From Pseudomonadota bacterium (GTDB taxonomy: Bacteria > Pseudomonadota > Gammaproteobacteria > Burkholderiales > Casimicrobiaceae), in the NCBI GenBank assembly GCA_022709775.1, contig JAKLIE010000083.1, positions 1 to 7,179 on the forward strand: a stretch of DNA of 7,179 bases. Direction: 5' to 3'. Position numbers and translations under genes: made by a program. The notes below the pieces were generated by a model. That model was not told where the DNA came from. It ran no database searches and was given only the letters and a program-made list of their open reading frames with translations. The stretch's first letter is position 1, and the number at the start of each line of letters is the position of its first letter. Below, one piece after another: positions 4,556 through 7,179 of this stretch.

Positions 4556-7179
4556 TCAATCCGCCAGGCTGCGCGTCACGATCTCGGTCACGTCCGGCGA
4601 GAGCGCCGGCGCGGCGGCGATCCGCTTCAGTTCGACCGCGACGCGCCCGCGCCGCGGCTCGGGCAGGCGCTTCCACAGCTCGAACGCGCCGGCGACGCGG
4701 GCGGCGAGCTGCGGGTTCAGTCCGTCGAGCGCGAGCACCTGGTCGGCGACGAACGCGTAGCCGGACCCGTCCTCGGCGTGGAAGCGCGCGAAGTTGGCGA
4801 GCGCGAACGCGCCGACGAGCGCGCGCACGCGGTTCGGGTTCCGCGCGTTGAAGCCCGGGTGCGAGAGCAGCGCGCGCACCCGCTGGAGCGTGCCCGTGCG
4901 CCGGCTCGTCGCCTCGAGCGCGAACCACTTGTCGAGCACGAGAGGTTCGTCGCGCCAGCGCGCCTCGAATCGCTCGAACAGCTCGTCGCGCTCCTCGGAC
5001 GTCGTGTCGGCCAGCGCGCCGAGCGCGCCGATCGAGTCGGTCATGTTGTCGGCCGCGTCGAACTGCGCGACCGCGAGGGCGCGGCCATCGGCGTCGCCGC
5101 GCTCTCCCAGATAGCGCAGGCAGACGTTCGCGAGGCGCCGCTTCGCGACCTGCGAGGGTGACGGGGCATAGGGTCCGGCGCGACGCTGAGCGCGGTAGGC
5201 GCGCTCGAACCGGTCGGGCAGCGCGCGCGCGAGCTCGCGCACGACGAACGCGCGCGCGTGGTCGATGCCGTCGACGTCGATGACCGGGTCCTGCGTGGCG
5301 ACGTACGTCGGGTCGGGCGGCGTGAGGGCGAGGGCGATCAGCGCCGGGTCGCTCGCGCTGTCGTCGAGCAGCGCGGCGACGACGCGCGAGAGCGCCCTGG
5401 GCAGCACGGACGGGTGCCCGTTGCGGCGCTCCGCGGCGATCGCGCGGATCGCGAGCGCGAACGTGCGCTGCGCGGCATCCCAGCGCGAGTACGGGTCGCT
5501 GTCGTGCGACGCGAGCAGGGCGAGCTCGTCGTCCGTGTAGTCGAATTCGACGCGCACCGGCGCGGAGTATCCGCGAGCGAGCGAAGGCACCGGCGGGCAG
5601 GGCACGTCGACGAACGTGAACGCCCGCGACGGCTCGTCGAGATCCAGCACGCGCGTCGTCGCCGACCCTCCGGGATCGCCGGCAAGCCTGAGCGGGACGT
5701 CACGCCCGTCCGTCCCGACGAGGCCCACCGCGAACGGGATGTGGAAAGGCAGCTTCGAAGGCTGTCCGGGCGTGGGATCCGTGCGCTGCGCGAGCTCGAG
5801 CGTGTAGGTCCGTGCCCCCGCATCGTAGCGGCCGCGTGCGGACACGACGGGCGTGCCCGCCTGCGCGTACCAGCGCCGGAATTGCCCGAGGTCGACGCCG
5901 GACGCGTCCGACATCGCCTGCACGAAGTCCTCGCAGGTCACCGCCTGGCCGTCGTGGCGCTCGAAATAGAGGTCCATCCCGCGCCGGAAGCGCTCGGGCC
6001 CCAGGAGCGCGTGCTGCATGCGGATCACCTCGGCGCCCTTCTCGTAGACGGTCGCCGTGTAGAAGTTGTTGATCTCCTGGTACTCGTCGGGCCTCACCGG
6101 GTGCGCCATCGGGCCCGCGTCCTCGGGGAGCTGCAGGCGTCGCAGGTTCTGGACCGAGGCGATGCGCTCGACCGCGTGCGAGCCGCAGTCGCCCGAGAAC
6201 GTCTGATCGCGGAAGACCGTGAGCCCTTCCTTGAGCGAGAGCTGGAACCAGTCGCGGCAGGTCACGCGGTTGCCGGTCCAGTTGTGGAAGTACTCGTGGC
6301 CGATCACGGCCTCGATCGCGCCGTAGTCGTCGTCGGTCGCGGTCTGCGGGTCGGCCAGCAGCAGCCGGCTGTTGAAGATGTTGAGCCCCTTGTTCTCCAT
6401 CGCGCCGAAGTTGAAGTCGTCGGCGCAGAAGATCATGAAGCGGTCGAGGTCGTACTCGCGACCGAACCTCTCCTCGTCCCAGCGCATCGCTCGTTTGAGC
6501 GACTCCATCGCCCAGTGGCAGCGCGGGATGTTGGCGGGCGTCGAGTGGATCGACAGGTGAACGCGGCGGCCCGACATCGTCGTGTACGTGTCGTCGAGCG
6601 AGTGGAGGTCGCCGGCGACGAGCGCGAACAGGTACGAGGGCTTCGGGAACGGGTCGTGCCAGGTCGCGAAGTGGCGCCCGTCGGGAAGTCCCCCCGCCGC
6701 GACCAGGTTGCCGTTGGAAAGGAGCACCGGGAAGCGTGCGCGGTCGGCGCGCAGCGTGACCGTGTAGGTCGCGAGCACGTCGGGCCGGTCCGGGAAGTAC
6801 GTGATTCGCCGGAAGCCCTCGGCCTCGCACTGCGTGCAGAACACGCCCGACGAGACGTAGAGGCCCTCCAGCGCGACGTTGCGTTCCGGCGCGGTGCGCG
6901 TGCGCACGACGAGCGTCCCGGCGTCCGGCGCGTCCGGAATCGTGAGCCCCGCGGTCGTCGCGATCGCCTCCGCCGACGAGAGCGCGCGGCCGCCGAGCTC
7001 GACGCGGACGATCGCCTGCTGCTCGCCGTCGAGGACGAGCGGCGCGCGACGGTCCCGGGGATCGGCGGCCGGGTTGCGCCGGAAGGCGAGCGTCGCCTTC
7101 ACCTCGGTGGCGGCGGGATCGAGGTCGAATTCCAGCGCGACGCGGTCCACGAGGAACGCGGGCGGGCGGTAGTCCAGGC
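4556..7179 (-). CDS. pepN: Aminopeptidase N (M1 zinc metallopeptidase), N-terminus cut by the window edge
   Basis: This is a nearly complete PepN: 873 residues in the window plus perhaps ten beyond the right edge, judging from the first residues LDYRPPAFLVDRVALEFDL, which correspond to the start of E. coli PepN (870 residues). It is a cytosolic zinc exopeptidase that removes N-terminal residues from peptides. Numbered from the codon at 7175-7177, the N-terminal beta domain is followed by the GAMEN exopeptidase motif (258-262), the zinc motif HEYFH (294-298), the third zinc ligand E317 in LKEGLTVF, and the transition-state Tyr at 378 in TVYEKGAEV. The stretch GHEYFHNWTGNRVTCRDW and nearby residues are almost identical to the E. 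coli enzyme. A beta-sandwich and a helical C-terminal domain follow and end normally in SLAD. Its stop is 158 bp (or 119) before the PepSY-TM start. The GTG at 7150 is internal. Promoter and true start lie outside the window. Confidence 0.97.
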   Translation of the reverse strand, partial: LDYRPPAFLVDRVALEFDLDPAATEVKATLAFRRNPAADPRDRRAPLVLDGEQQAIVRVELGGRALSSAEAIATTAGLTIPDAPDAGTLVVRTRTAPERNVALEGLYVSSGVFCTQCEAEGFRRITYFPDRPDVLATYTVTLRADRARFPVLLSNGNLVAAGGLPDGRHFATWHDPFPKPSYLFALVAGDLHSLDDTYTTMSGRRVHLSIHSTPANIPRCHWAMESLKRAMRWDEERFGREYDLDRFMIFCADDFNFGAMENKGLNIFNSRLLLADPQTATDDDYGAIEAVIGHEYFHNWTGNRVTCRDWFQLSLKEGLTVFRDQTFSGDCGSHAVERIASVQNLRRLQLPEDAGPMAHPVRPDEYQEINNFYTATVYEKGAEVIRMQHALLGPERFRRGMDLYFERHDGQAVTCEDFVQAMSDASGVDLGQFRRWYAQAGTPVVSARGRYDAGARTYTLELAQRTDPTPGQPSKLPFHIPFAVGLVGTDGRDVPLRLAGDPGGSATTRVLDLDEPSRAFTFVDVPCPPVPSLARGYSAPVRVEFDYTDDELALLASHDSDPYSRWDAAQRTFALAIRAIAAERRNGHPSVLPRALSRVVAALLDDSASDPALIALALTPPDPTYVATQDPVIDVDGIDHARAFVVRELARALPDRFERAYRAQRRAGPYAPSPSQVAKRRLANVCLRYLGERGDADGRALAVAQFDAADNMTDSIGALGALADTTSEERDELFERFEARWRDEPLVLDKWFALEATSRRTGTLQRVRALLSHPGFNARNPNRVRALVGAFALANFARFHAEDGSGYAFVADQVLALDGLNPQLAARVAGAFELWKRLPEPRRGRVAVELKRIAAAPALSPDVTEIVTRSLAD

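Overview
The window is very GC-rich chromosomal DNA, densely packed with ordinary housekeeping-type genes. The gene content (E. coli-type PepN, an Fpr whose C-terminus ends in Trp, a PepSY-TM protein, a PA0065-like HAD phosphatase) and the codon use suggest a proteobacterium, most likely a high-GC betaproteobacterium. This is inferred from protein style only; no rRNA or marker search was possible. There is no phage, IS, CRISPR, toxin-antitoxin or defence module that I can support.

Layout, left to right: (1) the 3' part of a short-chain dehydrogenase (+, enters from the left edge, ends 563). (2) A minus-strand group read right to left: a RimJ/RimL-like GNAT acetyltransferase (2252-1683), overlapped by 4 bp (ATGA) by a small lipoprotein gene (1686-1315), then a 91-bp gap rich in stem-loops, then a HAD phosphatase (1223-573) that converges on the SDR with 9 bp between stop codons. 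(3) A short AT-rich divergent promoter region near 2250-2284. (4) A plus-strand ferredoxin/flavodoxin-NADP+ reductase (fpr, 2285-3040). (5) A 433-bp convergent gap (3041-3473) filled almost entirely by repeats: a 34-bp-arm inverted repeat that starts inside the fpr stop codon, then four and a fraction tandem 72-bp units arranged as a duplicated 144-bp A-B dimer. (6) A minus-strand PepSY-TM membrane protein (about 4397-3474). (7) A 119-158-bp gap holding several palindromes and a perfect FNR/Anr-type box TTGAT-N4-ATCAA. (8) Minus-strand pepN (aminopeptidase N), complete at its C-terminus and running off the right edge roughly ten codons before its expected start.

The genes do not form one obvious pathway. 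fpr and the PepSY-TM gene are both plausibly redox or iron linked and face each other across the repeat block, but nothing in the sequence ties them functionally. The least ordinary parts are the non-coding repeat block at 3039-3462, the FNR-like site at 4493-4506 and the hairpin-rich gaps. I see no convincing evidence of a wholly new multi-gene system.
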